NCBI RefSeq assembly: GCF_019802255.1
Contig: NZ_JAHYSS010000005.1
Span: forward strand, 186,001-250,000
Origin: Pedobacter polysacchareus
Lineage (GTDB): Bacteria; Bacteroidota; Bacteroidia; Sphingobacteriales; Sphingobacteriaceae
Direction of reading: 5' to 3'
Length of the DNA stretch: 64,000 nt
Position 1 is the first letter of the stretch, and each line of letters starts with the position of its first letter. Below the pieces are notes generated by a model. That model searched no databases. It saw only the letters and a list, made by a program, of their open reading frames with translations, and was not told the DNA's origin. Below are positions 27,630-35,281 of the stretch, one piece after another. The position numbers were made by a program, and so were the translations under genes.

Positions 27630-28280
27630 TTATGGCGCTAATCTATTGATAATCCATGAACCTTCCACCAAATGGTAATTTATTCGGTCGTGAAGTCGAC
27701 TTGGGCGGCCCTGCCAGAATTCAATATGCGTTGGGCTGAGTAAATATCCTCCCCAATGCAGCGGACGAGGGATTTCCTGACCTTCAAATTCAGCGGTTAA
27801 TTGTTTCACCTTTTCTTCCAATACTTCTCTGTTTGGGATTACACTGCTTTGTGGAGAGGCTGTGGCTCCAATCTGGCTGCCTATCGGGCGTGAATGAAAA
27901 TAATCTGTAGAATCTGCTGCTGCGATTTTGTTCACTAAACCGTCAATGCGTACTTGTCTTTCCAGCTCCGGCCAGAAGAATACTAAAGAAGCTTGTGGGT
28001 TTTCAGCCAGGTCTTTTCCTTTATCACTGTTGTAATTGGTAAAGAAGACAAAGCCATCTTCGTCGAAACCTTTGAGCAGGAGAATGCGTGCGGAGGGTTT
28101 TCCGCTGGCATTTGCCGTCGCGAGGGTCATCACATTTGGTTCAAATAATTTGGCGTCTACCGCTTCGGTAAACCATTTCTTGAATTGCAGGATGGGATTG
28201 CTTTCCACATCAGTTTCGGCCAGTTCTGCTGAGCGATATTCCTGTCTTAGGTCTTGTAGATTTTGTTTATTCAGCTCCAT
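27630..28280 (-). CDS. pdxH: Pyridoxamine 5'-phosphate oxidase PdxH
   Basis: 216 residues from the ATG at 28280; a TTG at 28286 gives two more but lies in a -7 box. The FMN-binding core includes NVMTLATANASGKPSARILLL and GFVFFTNYNSDKGKDLAENP; the C-terminus ends in the substrate-binding WQGRPSRLHDRINY and the family's closing IINRLAP. It oxidises pyridoxine or pyridoxamine 5'-phosphate to pyridoxal phosphate. It heads the four-gene minus-strand run and diverges from yqgE. Confidence 0.96.
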   Translation of the reverse strand: MELNKQNLQDLRQEYRSAELAETDVESNPILQFKKWFTEAVDAKLFEPNVMTLATANASGKPSARILLLKGFDEDGFVFFTNYNSDKGKDLAENPQASLVFFWPELERQVRIDGLVNKIAAADSTDYFHSRPIGSQIGATASPQSSVIPNREVLEEKVKQLTAEFEGQEIPRPLHWGGYLLSPTHIEFWQGRPSRLHDRINYHLVEGSWIINRLAP

Positions 28281-28283
28281 GTA

Positions 28284-28291
28284 CAAAAATA
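28284..28291 (-). promoter_or_regulatory. pdxH: Candidate -7 box of pdxH
   Basis: TATTTTTG on the minus strand is an exact TAnnTTTG match. With the usual 4-nt gap, transcription would start at or near the A of the ATG at 28280, predicting a leaderless mRNA. The A/T-rich context means a chance match is possible. Confidence 0.4.
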
Positions 28292-28329
28292 GGTTTTAGT
28301 TTATTTAATATTATCGCTAAATTTCCGAA

Positions 28330-28893
28330 ATGTTAAGTCGATTAGCGCCATCAGCAGGTAAATTATTAATTTCGGAGCCATTTTTAATGGACCCTAACTT
28401 TAAACGTTCTGTAGTTTTTATGACGGAACATCAGGAAGAGGGAACGGTTGGTTTTATTTTAAACCATAAAAGTTCTTTGTTGCTGAGTGATCTGGTGCCT
28501 GATTTTACAGGAGGTGATTTTCCCGTGTTTCTGGGCGGACCGGTGGCGGTAGATACGATTCATTTCATTCACCGTTGTGCGAATCTGTTAACAGATGGAG
28601 AGGAAATTGCAAAAGGGATTTACTGGGGTGGCAATTTTGAGGCTTTAAAGGTGCTGGTGAACAGTCACCACATTAAACCGGAAGATATTAAGTTTTTTAT
28701 TGGCTATTCTGGATGGTCTGGAGAACAGCTGGAAGAAGAAATGAAAGAGAATACCTGGATTGTATCCGACCAGTTTGATGCTGATTTGGTATTCTCTAAC
28801 AATGAAGAGGAGTTGTGGAAGGAAGTGATCATTAACCTCGGACCTAAATACGCCCATGTCAGTAATTTCCCTCAGAACCCTAATCTGAATTAA
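28330..28893 (+). CDS. YqgE/AlgH family protein
   Basis: 187 residues, soluble, typical length. The diagnostic pattern is seen: GKLLISEPFLMDPNFKRSVV at the start, then EGTVGFILNHKS, VFLGGPVAVDTIHFIH, and FFIGYSGWSGEQLEEEM. The family is conserved across many bacteria, but its molecular role is unclear; in Pseudomonas AlgH affects several virulence and exopolysaccharide traits. It diverges from pdxH by about 50 bp and converges on purE. Confidence 0.93.
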   Translation: MLSRLAPSAGKLLISEPFLMDPNFKRSVVFMTEHQEEGTVGFILNHKSSLLLSDLVPDFTGGDFPVFLGGPVAVDTIHFIHRCANLLTDGEEIAKGIYWGGNFEALKVLVNSHHIKPEDIKFFIGYSGWSGEQLEEEMKENTWIVSDQFDADLVFSNNEEELWKEVIINLGPKYAHVSNFPQNPNLN

Positions 28894-28898
28894 TTGAA

Positions 28899-28919
28899 AT
28901 CGGATCTGATGGATCCGAT
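28899..28919. terminator. Hairpin between convergent yqgE and purE
   Basis: ATCGGATC, 5-nt loop, GATCCGAT, 6 bp after yqgE. T runs are weak on both sides, so this is a possible two-way terminator. Confidence 0.5.
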
Positions 28920-28930
28920 CTTATGCTATT

Positions 28931-29425
28931 TTAGGCGTAATTTTCAAGATCGATTGCGCTTTCTTCAATTTTTTTCTTTAAATCATCTTTATACTGTTGC
29001 ATTTTTGCAGAAAGGTCCGGATTTGCAGTCGCTAAGATCTGCACAGCCAATAAACCTGCATTCTTAGCTGCGTTTAATGCTACGGTAGCCACAGGAATAC
29101 CATTTGGCATTTGAAGGATAGAAAGGATAGAATCCCAGCCATCAATTGAATTAGATGATTTTACAGGCACACCAATTACAGGCAGGGTAGTGATCGAAGC
29201 CACCATACCAGGTAAATGTGCTGCACCACCTGCACCGGCGATGATCACTTTTAAGCCTCTTGATGCTGCATCTTTCGCATATTCGAACATTTTTTCAGGT
29301 GTACGGTGAGCCGACACAACGGTCATTTCAAATTGGATACCGAATTCTTTCATGACATCGGCTGCGTCTTTCATGATATGAAGGTCAGACTTGCTGCCCA
29401 TTATAATACCTACTTGTATGCTCAT
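28931..29425 (-). CDS. purE: N5-carboxyaminoimidazole ribonucleotide mutase PurE
   Basis: 164 residues. The class I PurE signatures are clear: [31 protein letters not shown] and [17 protein letters not shown], then [19 protein letters not shown]. It converts N5-CAIR to CAIR in purine synthesis. Its start codon overlaps the purK stop by 1 nt, so the two steps are produced together. Confidence 0.97.
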   Translation of the reverse strand: MSIQVGIIMGSKSDLHIMKDAADVMKEFGIQFEMTVVSAHRTPEKMFEYAKDAASRGLKVIIAGAGGAAHLPGMVASITTLPVIGVPVKSSNSIDGWDSILSILQMPNGIPVATVALNAAKNAGLLAVQILATANPDLSAKMQQYKDDLKKKIEESAIDLENYA

Positions 29426-30564
29426 TAGGAAATAACTTTTAGTGTTTCTTTGATGTAATTGGCTTTTTCAATTGCTTTCTCGCGGTTTTGATCTACAATC
29501 GTGATGTGTCCCATTTTGCGGAAAGGTTTGGTATATTTTTTACCATAAAGGTGAACGTAAACGCCATCTATGGCCATTACTTTTTCTAATCCTTTGTATT
29601 TGGCTACGCCATTGTGGTTTTTCTCTCCCAAAAGGTTGATCATCACCGCATTGTTTGTAGCGCGGGTATCTCCCAGAGGAAGGTTGAAAATCGCACGTAA
29701 ATGCTGGTTAAACTGAGAAACGTAGTTTCCTTCGATGGTTTGGTGTCCGCTATTGTGTGGACGTGGCGCCAATTCATTGACCAAAATTTCTCCTGATCTG
29801 GTCACAAACATTTCTACTGCCAATAAACCAGTGATGTTTAAGGAAGTCGCAATGTTTTTTGCAATAATTTCTGCTCTTTCCTGAATTGCTTCCGGATAAG
29901 TAGATGGAGAAATCAGAAATTCTACCAGGTTTGCTTCGGCATTGAATTCCATTTCCACCATTGGGAAGGTCTTCATATCGCCGTTAGGGTTTCTGGAAAC
30001 GATGACAGCGATTTCTTTTTCAAAATCTACCAGTTCTTCGATTAAACATGGGGCATCGAAAGCATTGTCGATGTCTGCCAGGTTGTTTATTTTCATTACT
30101 CCTTTACCGTCATAACCATCTTTACGCTGTTTCAGTATGTAAGGGAATGGAACGTTGCTATTGCGCATGTCTTCTTTGGTATTCACCAATTGGAAAGGTG
30201 CAGTAGGGATGTTGTTTTCTTTAAAGAATTGTTTTTGAACACCTTTGTCCTGAATTAGACGGATCACCCTAGATTGTGGGTACACTAGTTTTCCTTCTTT
30301 TTCCAGTTGTTCCAGCGCTTCAATATTTACCTTTTCTATTTCAATAGTAATGATGTCTGCTTTCTTGCCGAAGTTGTAAACGGTGTCGAAATCAGTGATA
30401 GAACCACATTCAAAATAGTTTGCGAGGTGTTTACATGGAGCGTCTGTATCCGGATCTAAAATTAAAGTGGTTAAATTATAATTGATGGCTTCCTGGATCA
30501 ACATCCTGCCCAATTGACCGCCACCTAATATGCCTAATTTTAAATCACTTATTTGTTTTGCCAT
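29425..30564 (-). CDS. purK: N5-carboxyaminoimidazole ribonucleotide synthase PurK
   Basis: 379 residues. The ATP-grasp core is seen as [17 protein letters not shown] at the N-terminus, [16 protein letters not shown] (ATP loop) and [18 protein letters not shown] (metal and substrate site). It makes N5-CAIR from AIR, bicarbonate and ATP, the step before PurE. ATG at 30564 matches the family start. A -7 box lies about 30 bp upstream, within the short gap to the divergent flavoprotein gene. Confidence 0.97.
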   Translation of the reverse strand: MAKQISDLKLGILGGGQLGRMLIQEAINYNLTTLILDPDTDAPCKHLANYFECGSITDFDTVYNFGKKADIITIEIEKVNIEALEQLEKEGKLVYPQSRVIRLIQDKGVQKQFFKENNIPTAPFQLVNTKEDMRNSNVPFPYILKQRKDGYDGKGVMKINNLADIDNAFDAPCLIEELVDFEKEIAVIVSRNPNGDMKTFPMVEMEFNAEANLVEFLISPSTYPEAIQERAEIIAKNIATSLNITGLLAVEMFVTRSGEILVNELAPRPHNSGHQTIEGNYVSQFNQHLRAIFNLPLGDTRATNNAVMINLLGEKNHNGVAKYKGLEKVMAIDGVYVHLYGKKYTKPFRKMGHITIVDQNREKAIEKANYIKETLKVIS

Positions 30565-30595
30565 ATCGATATGAAAAAGTTATGCTTATTTTGCA

Positions 30596-30603
30596 CAAAA
30601 ATA
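30596..30603 (-). promoter_or_regulatory. Promoter -7 box of purK-purE
   Basis: TATTTTTG on the minus strand, an exact TAnnTTTG match, gives a predicted start near 30592 and a 28-nt leader to purK. Confidence 0.55.
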
Positions 30604-30620
30604 ACAATATAAACGGATTG

Positions 30621-31811
30621 ATGGAGGCAGATGCTATAATTATTGGTGCTGGAGCATGCGGATTAATGTGTGCGGTACAAGCGGGCTATTTGGGAAAGCG
30701 AGTAATATTGTTGGAAAAAAGCGATAAACCAGGCGCAAAGATTTTGATCTCCGGTGGGGGTAGGTGTAACTATACCAACCTGTTTGCCAGTGATGAACAG
30801 TTTATTTCTAACAACAAACACTTCTCAAAATCGGCTTTTACACAGTGGACAGTTGAGGATACGATCAGTTTTTTTGAGACTTACGGCATCAGCGGAAAAG
30901 AAAAAACTTTAGGGCAACTTTTTCCTGATGGGAAGAATGCAAAAGATATTGTGGCTGCCTTTACAGAGATTTGCAGTGATTTTGGTCAGCAGATTATTTG
31001 TGATGCACAGGTGACGGACATCGAACAAACGGCCGATGGTTTTTCGGTGAGCTTTGATAAAGGAAATAAATCGAAAACTTTGAAAGCACCGAAACTGGTG
31101 ATTGCTACCGGTGGCTTGCCAATTCCAAAAATGGGTGCTACAGATTTCGCCTTGCGATTTGCGAGGAAGCATGGGCTGAATATCATAGAGACGGCTCCTG
31201 CATTGGTACCATTGACGATTACGGGGAAAGATGAGGACTGGTATGCGGCTTTATCTGGAAACTCTGTATTCAGTGAAGTCAGCAATGACCGGATCTCTTT
31301 TGAGGAGAATATTTTGTTTACGCATTGGGGCTTAAGCGGTCCGGCGATCTTACAGATTTCTTCGTACTGGAGAAGAGGGGAGTCGATCAATATCGACTTG
31401 CTGCCAAAACAATCGATCTTAGAATTGATCGAGAAAGAACGGAAGTTTAATGGGAAGCTATTGCTTTCTACTTTGCTTAACCGCTATTATCCAAAGAAAT
31501 TTACCGAAGCGATGGGCAAATTCCTTCCTGTAGAGAAGCAGGTGGCAGCTTTGACGAAAACGGAATTAGAAACGATTCAGCAGAAGATTCATTTTTTCAA
31601 GGTAAAACCAGCTGGTGATAAAGGTTATGATAAAGCGGAAGTGATGAGGGGCGGCATTGATACGAATGAGTTGTCGTCGAAAACATTGGAGTGTAAAAGC
31701 ATTCCAGGATTATATTTTGGCGGGGAGTGTGTAGATGTAACCGGATGGCTTGGCGGATATAATTTCCAATGGGCCTGGGCAAATGGTTATGTGATTGCAC
31801 AGAATATATAA
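30621..31811 (+). CDS. HI0933-family flavoprotein (NAD(P)/FAD-dependent oxidoreductase)
   Basis: 396 residues from the ATG at 30621. The FAD-binding motif IIIGAGACGLMCAVQAG follows directly, then ILISGGGRCNYTNL, VIATGGLPIPKMGATD and the C-terminal GLYFGGECVDVTGWLGGYNFQWAWANG, all typical of this family of putative aminoacetone oxidase/BaiN-like proteins. The open frame reaches further up (ATG 30582, TTG 30558), but those starts would run across the purK promoter and add residues outside the family pattern. The physiological substrate is not known. Confidence 0.92.
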   Translation: MEADAIIIGAGACGLMCAVQAGYLGKRVILLEKSDKPGAKILISGGGRCNYTNLFASDEQFISNNKHFSKSAFTQWTVEDTISFFETYGISGKEKTLGQLFPDGKNAKDIVAAFTEICSDFGQQIICDAQVTDIEQTADGFSVSFDKGNKSKTLKAPKLVIATGGLPIPKMGATDFALRFARKHGLNIIETAPALVPLTITGKDEDWYAALSGNSVFSEVSNDRISFEENILFTHWGLSGPAILQISSYWRRGESINIDLLPKQSILELIEKERKFNGKLLLSTLLNRYYPKKFTEAMGKFLPVEKQVAALTKTELETIQQKIHFFKVKPAGDKGYDKAEVMRGGIDTNELSSKTLECKSIPGLYFGGECVDVTGWLGGYNFQWAWANGYVIAQNI

Positions 31812-31960
31812 TACCTCTGCCGTTTACAGAAATCAAGAGAATTAATATCTCCGTTTTCGAGAATCAGAATTGGGCAATCCACAGATGAACTCAAGGATTA
31901 ACAATAATAATTCGAGTAAAGAAAGCATGTCTATTGATTTGAGAGGGCTAATGTAATTTT

Positions 31961-32002
31961 AAAAAATCCGGAATCCAATTGTTATTGGGCTCCAGATTTT
32001 TA
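31961..32002. terminator. Terminator between the flavoprotein and JmjC genes
   Basis: Interrupted stem AAAAATC.GGA..CCAAT / ATTGG..TCC.GATTTTT with a 4-nt loop, T-rich on both flanks. It stands at the stop of the minus-strand gene and can serve both convergent genes. Confidence 0.75.
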
Positions 32003-32004
32003 AT

Positions 32005-32859
32005 TTAAAATTTCATCCCCATCAATTCGCCTAATTTGAAAGCATTGCCAATCGCTGTTGCAGCGCCATAATCTAAGATTGCTCGGTATTTGTTGTGGTA
32101 TTTTTTATACACGTAAACATCTCTTCTCCAGGCTTTATAATTGGAGCTGTTCACCTGATCGATAATCGTAGAAATGTTCTGACCATGTGCTTTCGTAGTA
32201 TGCCATATTCCACTTGGGATATACAGTACTTCTCCTGCTTTTAATGTAATGGTGGTAGGGGTGGCTTCTCTGAACCTGGGGTATTTTTCGTAATCAGGGT
32301 TAGAGATGTCTATTGGCGATCTGGATTCTAATAGCCCGCCTTTTCCAGGATACATTAATTCCTCCTGATCCCTTGGGAAAATGATCACATCTTTTTCACC
32401 ATACAGCTGAATCAGCCAGGCATGAACATCATAAGCGTCTTTATGGACAGAATAATGATTTCCTGCACCGCCGATGTGTAAATCCATCCCGTTTCCTAGT
32501 TTGTTCTTTAGGATTTTGTGGTTCAGCCAATTCGGTTTTACCAGGGTCATGTCCATGGGATCCATGTATTCCAGGATTTCCGGGAGCTGGGTGAGGATGT
32601 TGAATTTAACAGGGTAGGGGGCTGGGTTTTCTTTGGTACTATTGGCTGTTAAGTCCAGCAATTCCGATATCGTATATTGCTTGTTGGAAAACCAAGTGGT
32701 TCGATCTCCAAACTTTTCTCTGAAAAATTCGGGTGTAAAAATCAGGTTGGATTTCCATACCTGGGTTGCATTTTCGAGGATGACCGGAATACCGGGCTTT
32801 TGATACTTCTCTATGAATTCCTTGTAAGAGAGGTCTTTCCTTCTTTCAATTGTTATCAT
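32005..32859 (-). CDS. Cupin-like JmjC-domain protein (putative Fe(II)/2-oxoglutarate oxygenase)
   Basis: 284 residues, soluble. After a cupin_8 N-terminus (SYKEFIEKYQKPGIPVILE) the iron-binding set is seen: HKDAYD (His-x-Asp) and GIWHTTKAHG with the distal histidine. VIIFPRDQEELMYPG and LKAGEVLYIPSGIWH are typical of the JmjC hydroxylase fold. A role as a protein or small-molecule hydroxylase is inferred. It faces the tRNA gene across 155 bp. Confidence 0.88.
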   Translation of the reverse strand: MITIERRKDLSYKEFIEKYQKPGIPVILENATQVWKSNLIFTPEFFREKFGDRTTWFSNKQYTISELLDLTANSTKENPAPYPVKFNILTQLPEILEYMDPMDMTLVKPNWLNHKILKNKLGNGMDLHIGGAGNHYSVHKDAYDVHAWLIQLYGEKDVIIFPRDQEELMYPGKGGLLESRSPIDISNPDYEKYPRFREATPTTITLKAGEVLYIPSGIWHTTKAHGQNISTIIDQVNSSNYKAWRRDVYVYKKYHNKYRAILDYGAATAIGNAFKLGELMGMKF

Positions 32860-32985
32860 AATTCCCTATAATGAGCTATTGTTTGCGCAAATATTGTAAA
32901 TACCAGGTTTAAAAAAGGTATAAGAACACTACATTAATCCCTACATGAAGTTAAGTATTTTTTAGAATAGTTAAAAAAACATTTA

Positions 32986-32993
32986 TATATTTG
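32986..32993 (+). promoter_or_regulatory. Promoter -7 box of tRNA-Leu
   Basis: TATATTTG, an exact TAnnTTTG match, 21 bp before the mature tRNA 5' end; a T-rich -33 region lies near 32961. Confidence 0.7.
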
Positions 32994-33014
32994 CGACCCG
33001 CTAAGGAAATAAAT

Positions 33015-33094
33015 GCCCGGATGGCGGAATTGGTAGACGCGCTGGTCTCAAACACCTGTGGGAAACCGTGCCGGTTCGACTCCGGCTCCGGGTA
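33015..33094 (+). tRNA. tRNA-Leu (anticodon CAA)
   Basis: Cloverleaf read by eye: acceptor GCCCGGA pairs with TCCGGGT, D arm GGCGGAATTGGTAGACGC, anticodon loop CTCAAAC giving CAA, a variable arm around TGGGAAACCGT, and T arm GCCGG-TTCGACT-CCGGC. The discriminator is A and CCA is not encoded. The anticodon stem CTGGT/ACCTG has one T-T mismatch at its second pair. It decodes UUG. Confidence 0.93.
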
Positions 33095-33100
33095 CATTGG

Positions 33101-33128
33101 AAAGCCTTAGAGAAATCTAAGGCTTTTT
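33101..33128 (+). terminator. Terminator of the tRNA-Leu transcript
   Basis: AAAGCCTTAGA, GAAA tetraloop, TCTAAGGCTTTTTT, 6 bp after the tRNA. With the upstream promoter it makes a single-gene tRNA unit. The remaining bases up to 33402 contain no gene I can support. Confidence 0.95.
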
Positions 33129-33402
33129 TGCTTTCCGGCTATTTTGTGGCCGCACAACAGTTGCCGATCAATGGGATTGACCCGATTGTGATTCAGGATT
33201 TCTCTATTCCCGTATTCCCGGGCATAAGGTGTTATCATATCAGAGGTCGTAGATGGCTTAATACAGCGACCGATAAGGTGATTTTTTGTTTCTTTACATA
33301 CTACATATATTATATTTAAATAATAACTTGGAGGATTGAACCTTGTAAATAGATGCAACCATTTTTTTTGTAAAATTCATCTCTGTTAAACTGACATCTA
33401 AT

Positions 33403-34197
33403 ATGAAAAGACGTGTTTTCGTAAAGACAACAATCTTAAGCAGTGCTGCCGCCGCAATACTACCGCGGATTGGATTTGCTCAAACTAAACCTGACAATAA
33501 GACACACTTTTATTATGAACTTAGGACCTATACCTTAAAGGATGCTAACCAGCAGACCCTGGTGGAAGACTATTTTGAAAAAGCAGCAATTCCTGCATTG
33601 AACAGACTGGGCATTAAAAACGTCGGTGTATTTACCGAACTTAAGCCTTCAGGCCAATCGATATTGGTTGCGCTAATCCCTTATCAATCGCTACAGGAGT
33701 TTGAAACGATAAATAACAGGCTTGAACAGGATAAACTCTATACCACAGCAGGTGCTGCCTATCTGAATGCTTCGGCAACAGAACCGGCATATGAGCGTAT
33801 AAAAAGTTCCTTACTTAAAGCCTTTAAAAACATGCCTGGCATAGAGCTCCCACCGAAGGATAAACGTATTTTCGAGCTGCGTAGATATGAGCATGCAACT
33901 GAGGCGGCAGGAGCAAAGAAACGTGAGATGTTCAATGATAAAGGAGAGATTGATATTTTCAAACGGCTAGGTTTTAAGCCGGTTTTCTTTGGAGAAACGA
34001 TCATAGGAGAGGCCCGACCCAACCTCATTTATATGGTTACCTTCGATGATATGGCCGCGCACGACCAGCATTGGAAATCTTTTAGTGCTGATCCTGAATG
34101 GAAGAAAATCAGTGTGATTCCGGAATATGCAGACTCAAAGCTTGTATCTAAGATAACGACCACATTTCTTCAGCCTACGGAGTATTCGCAGATCTAG
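33403..34197 (+). CDS. NIPSNAP family protein with Tat-like signal
   Basis: 264 residues. The N-terminus MKRRVFVKTTILSSAAAAIL carries twin arginines, then a hydrophobic run and a likely cut after IGFAQ, as for Tat-exported proteins of Bacteroidota. Two NIPSNAP units follow: FYYELRTYTLKDANQQ with LVEDYF (about 35-130) and RIFELRRYEHATEAAG (about 150-250), ferredoxin-like domains used in heme- or redox-linked proteins. No catalytic assignment is possible. It is followed by a long palindrome and a strong terminator, and starts the accessory stretch after the tRNA. Confidence 0.88.
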   Translation: MKRRVFVKTTILSSAAAAILPRIGFAQTKPDNKTHFYYELRTYTLKDANQQTLVEDYFEKAAIPALNRLGIKNVGVFTELKPSGQSILVALIPYQSLQEFETINNRLEQDKLYTTAGAAYLNASATEPAYERIKSSLLKAFKNMPGIELPPKDKRIFELRRYEHATEAAGAKKREMFNDKGEIDIFKRLGFKPVFFGETIIGEARPNLIYMVTFDDMAAHDQHWKSFSADPEWKKISVIPEYADSKLVSKITTTFLQPTEYSQI

Positions 34198-34254
34198 CCA
34201 GGACGAAGGCATGATAATCTATGTTTAGCTATGAAAAAGCAAAGAGGTACATAA

Positions 34255-34276
34255 ATTTTTCCCATATGGGAAAAAT
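34255..34276. repeat. 22-bp perfect palindrome
   Basis: ATTTTTCCC-AT-AT-GGGAAAAAT is symmetric with no spacer (34255-34276). It sits 58 bp after the NIPSNAP gene and before its terminator. It could be a weak two-way terminator hairpin or a dimeric protein site. Confidence 0.7.
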
Positions 34277-34299
34277 CATTAAAAATATATTTAGTGGGG

Positions 34300-34328
34300 G
34301 CCTTTAGATGATATCTAAAGGCTTTTTT
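34300..34328 (+). terminator. Rho-independent terminator after the NIPSNAP gene
   Basis: GCCTTTAGAT, 3-nt loop, ATCTAAAGGC, then TTTTTT. Confidence 0.93.
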
Positions 34329-34441
34329 AATTCTTGATATTTATAAGGTTGATAATTACCTTCACCATCATTTCTTCTTTTGAACTGTCGCATTTTTTGC
34401 AACAGTTGCTTCGAATACTGTTCCGATCTTAAAAAAAATCA

Positions 34442-35061
34442 CTAAAAATAGGTTTTAATAGCAGATTCAAATTGACTCTTGAAAATTTCCTTAAAAGGAT
34501 TAATGTTATTTTGCTCATAAAATATCAGCATTGCCTTTTTGTATTCGATTGAATCTACTGTTCTAAATGACAAAGGGCAATATCCATGAGCGATCAATAA
34601 AGCATTGCTGACTATCCGGGCAGTACGTTTATTGCAGTCATTAAAAGCTTGTGGATAAGATAGCAGTACTAAAGCTAGTAACGCTTTTTCAAAGATGTTT
34701 TCTTTCTTGTTAATCAGCATGCACATTTCATTGAGGGCATCACATATCTGATGCTCATTATCTAATGGCTTATAATTGGTTCCGGAGATACCTACACGTC
34801 TCTGGCGGATGTTCCTGTCCACACCCAGATCTTTTATCAATAGACTATGTGTATCCTCTATACTCCAGATGGTTAGAGTCACAACATAGTCAGGATGCGC
34901 TACAATAAAATTGATCGCTTCTTTATGATTCAGCAACATAGTCGCATCATCTTTCGGTTTACCTTCAGCAGTTTCCTGTTCCTTCAGCAAACGTTCTGTT
35001 TCCAGAAGCGAATATGATCCTTTAAGTAATCAAGGATCAGGGTATTATTTTTTCCTTGCAT
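34442..35061 (-). pseudogene. Fic-family gene with a frameshift near its start
   Basis: The open frame from 34990 lacks a good beginning. A second frame starts at an ATG (35061) and reads MQGKNNTLILDYLK up to about 35021; the main frame continues GSYSLLETERLLKEQ with a stop just upstream of the join. One missing base in the AAAGG stretch (35017-35024) explains this. Restored, the protein is about 206 residues. The Fic loop reads YPQAFNDCNKRTAR, so Gln stands where most Fic enzymes have the catalytic His and Cys replaces the usual Gly. Fic domains transfer AMP or other groups to proteins. A functional downstream start is possible, so the pseudogene call is moderate. Confidence 0.7.
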
Positions 35062-35085
35062 AGTATTTAAATGATAAAATGGAGC

Positions 35086-35223
35086 TCACTGTTTATACAA
35101 ATGAGGTTGTAATGAGCTGTCTTCATTCTTCATGTTTTCGAATTGTACATCCGGAAGATACTCAGCCAAAGTGACATCTGGTTTGTTTTTCCTGAACGAT
35201 GCCATAGCTGTGTTCCGAACCAT
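35086..35223 (-). CDS. 45-residue ORF upstream of the Fic gene
   Basis: ATG at 35223 to TGA at 35086. The peptide is charged and soluble (ASFRKNKPDVTLAEYLPDV, then FENMKNEDSS). It ends 24 bp before the Fic start, on the same strand, and could be a small antitoxin-like partner or a decayed gene end (the frame stays open upstream to 35276 and would add CYDCQWKGRNLNK). I do not recognise it; coding status is uncertain. Confidence 0.4.
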   Translation of the reverse strand: MVRNTAMASFRKNKPDVTLAEYLPDVQFENMKNEDSSLQPHLYKQ

Positions 35224-35281
35224 TTTATTTAGATTCCTTCCTTTCCACTGGCAATCGTAGCAGATGGAGGATTAACCAACA

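Noticed and set aside
30558..30620. N-terminal extension of the HI0933-family gene (TTG 30558 or ATG 30582)
   Set aside because: It would cross the purK promoter box and adds residues before the conserved FAD motif that do not fit the family.
33068..33358. 83-codon frames overlapping the tRNA-Leu end on both strands
   Set aside because: They run through the T arm and terminator of the tRNA unit and have no family features.
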